Assembly (NCBI GenBank): GCA_016794365.1
Contig: JAEUKB010000041.1
Coordinates: forward strand, 1 to 64,000
Length of the DNA stretch: 64,000 bases
Source: Myxococcales bacterium
GTDB lineage: Bacteria > Myxococcota_A > Polyangia > Palsa-1104 > JAEUJZ01
Direction: 5' to 3'
Below are positions 62,907-64,000 of this stretch, in pieces. Within the stretch, counting starts at the first letter, position 1; the number at the start of each line of letters is the position of its first letter. Under the pieces are notes generated by a model. That model was not told where the DNA came from, ran no database searches, and worked only from the letters and a program-made list of their open reading frames with translations. A program made the position numbers and the translations under genes.

Positions 62907-63767
62907 CTAATGACCGCGCGATTCGACGCCAATCGCCGGTGAGTTACGCGGTATCGCAAGCGGCTTGGTCCCCGGCTCGTGGCTCGTCAGCGAAAACTCG
63001 GCCAAGCCCAAGATCGTCTCCGCCGAGATCTTGAGCGGCAGCCGCGCTGCATCGTCGCTCAGCCACAGCTCACCAAGCCACGGTGACTTGCCAATCACCT
63101 CGCCGCGCTCGTTCTGCCGCTCGCCCCGCCCCAGCAGATGAATCGTGCGCCGTGTACCGTGGATCGTCTGAAGCGACTCGCGACCTGCCACCGTCAGTGA
63201 TCCTCGATAAATCGCCGTTCCGCCCGTCACTGCCAGCGTCAGCTTGTCACCGTCTTGCAGTCGCAGTCCGCGCATCAGCAGCAGCACCGACATCGGATCG
63301 AGCAGCGCTGCGGACAGCTCTCCCTTGGTATGCCACTCGCCGCTCGGCTTCTTCACCGTCATCTCGAAGCTGCGCCCGTCCACCACAAACGTCGCTTGCC
63401 GAGGATGCGCGCCGGTATCGATCTGTTCAATCCGTCGCGGCAAGAGCGTCATTCCATCGAGAACCAAGCTATATCGCTGTCGCCAGTCGGTCAGCGCCTT
63501 GGCCATCCCCAGCGCTTCGCTTTCTCCGACGACACGCACCACGGAACCCGACGGCGTTTGCAAAGGCGGAGACAGCGCCAGCCGCGCCCGACCCGCATCG
63601 ACAGAGCCCAAGATCTTCACCGCGAAGGTATACGCTTCCCCACTGCGCACCGGCTGCGCGTGCGCCGGTTCAGACAGCAGCAGGCTCGACGACACGCTCA
63701 GCAGCGGACCGCAGCGCCAGAGCGTCTGCAAGCACCCGCGTACCAGCCGAGCCATCCAATCAGCCAT
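62907..63767 (-). CDS. Exported DUF3108 protein
   Basis: 286 residues with a signal peptide (cleavage near AHA-QPV, residue 38). The mature part fits DUF3108: RSGEAYTFAVKILGSVDAGRARLAL at the start, SLVLDGMTLLPRRIEQIDTGAHPRQATF in the middle and LWLSDDAARLPLKISAETILGLAEFSL near the end. The family is periplasmic, beta-rich and of unknown function. It is read in the same direction as the partial gene at the window edge. Confidence 0.85.
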   Translation of the reverse strand: MADWMARLVRGCLQTLWRCGPLLSVSSSLLLSEPAHAQPVRSGEAYTFAVKILGSVDAGRARLALSPPLQTPSGSVVRVVGESEALGMAKALTDWRQRYSLVLDGMTLLPRRIEQIDTGAHPRQATFVVDGRSFEMTVKKPSGEWHTKGELSAALLDPMSVLLLMRGLRLQDGDKLTLAVTGGTAIYRGSLTVAGRESLQTIHGTRRTIHLLGRGERQNERGEVIGKSPWLGELWLSDDAARLPLKISAETILGLAEFSLTSHEPGTKPLAIPRNSPAIGVESRGH

Positions 63768-63812
63768 CGATGATCAAGACCTAACAGCAACCGTCCGCGA
63801 CGGCTACGAAAT

Positions 63813-64000
63813 TCACCCGATCAGCGCATACAGAGACAGCAGCAGCACCGACATGATCAGCGCTCCGAGCAGCGTCAGATACAGCGTCCGCGACGGAATC
63901 ACCGCCTTGCTCTGGACTTCTCCGTCGAGCAGCGTCGGCTGTTGCATGGGCTGTGACAGCGACTGTGGCGAAGCGAGCAGCGTCGGAATGATCGACACCA
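63813..64000 (-). CDS. C-terminal end of a membrane protein, cut by window edge
   Basis: At least 61 residues, ending in one hydrophobic helix (LYLTLLGALIMSVLLLSLYALIG) after a short polar part. A methionine lies in frame at 63998, but the gene may start beyond the window. No domain can be named. It lies about 45 bp upstream of the DUF3108 gene on the same strand, so they may be co-transcribed. Confidence 0.5.
   Translation of the reverse strand, partial: VSIIPTLLASPQSLSQPMQQPTLLDGEVQSKAVIPSRTLYLTLLGALIMSVLLLSLYALIG

Overview
The window looks like chromosomal DNA from a Myxococcota (myxobacteria-like, former Deltaproteobacteria) genome. The evidence is many lipobox proteins with Cys-rich repeats and D/P/M-rich linkers, two proteins ending in a MYXO-CTERM-like Cys/transmembrane/Arg signal, hybrid histidine kinases beside a Ser/Thr kinase and an FHA sigma-54 activator, and several small families typical of that phylum. 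By eye the DNA is G+C-rich, but less so than in Myxococcus or Sorangium. There is no rRNA, CRISPR array, phage or recognisable transposase. The only RNA gene is tRNA-Cys. Genes are dense and no gene-free stretch exceeds about 260 bases.

Layout. 1-8 kb: a Cys-repeat/VCBS surface lipoprotein, small exported proteins, a large Omp85/BamA-like barrel protein divergent from a coiled-coil membrane protein, then tRNA-Cys. 8-12 kb: a DUF2059 protein and a coupled operon of imelysin/EfeO-like lipoprotein, porin and di-haem peroxidase. 12-17 kb: a rhomboid-like membrane protein lacking catalytic His, and a threonine dehydratase divergent from thrS. 17-27 kb: a signalling island of a 7TM hybrid kinase, FHA-AAA+-HTH sigma-54 activator, receiver-Ser/Thr kinase fusion and multi-PAS/GAF hybrid kinase. 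27-33 kb: GST-like, thioesterase, proC, DUF167, Kelch lipoprotein and a methyltransferase-like lipoprotein. 33-41 kb: a co-directional run (unknown 692-aa protein, CAP-domain MYXO-CTERM protein, FHA protein, PHA-granule-type protein, MFS pump) meeting a VWA MYXO-CTERM protein tail to tail. 41-53 kb: prfC, an Mpo1-like protein, Cys-rich lipoproteins, OsmC, a CotH/lamin-tail lipoprotein and a DUF2505 protein. 53-64 kb: glmS, a CBS protein, a family 4 uracil-DNA glycosylase, a LonC-like protease, a YrdC/Sua5 protein, a lipid kinase and a DUF3108 protein.

The most unusual structures are: (i) five copies of a 31-bp AT-rich interrupted palindrome in two intergenic loci about 15 kb apart; (ii) short tandem arrays (period 10-20 bp, four to five copies) at gene boundaries, each with its own unit; (iii) the 10-kb signalling island, whose domains could link phosphorelay to Ser/Thr phosphorylation, FHA recognition and sigma-54 transcription; and (iv) degenerate enzymes (pseudo-rhomboid, LonC-like protein without a P-loop, imelysin with a replaced motif His). 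Functional links are inferred from domains and gene order only.
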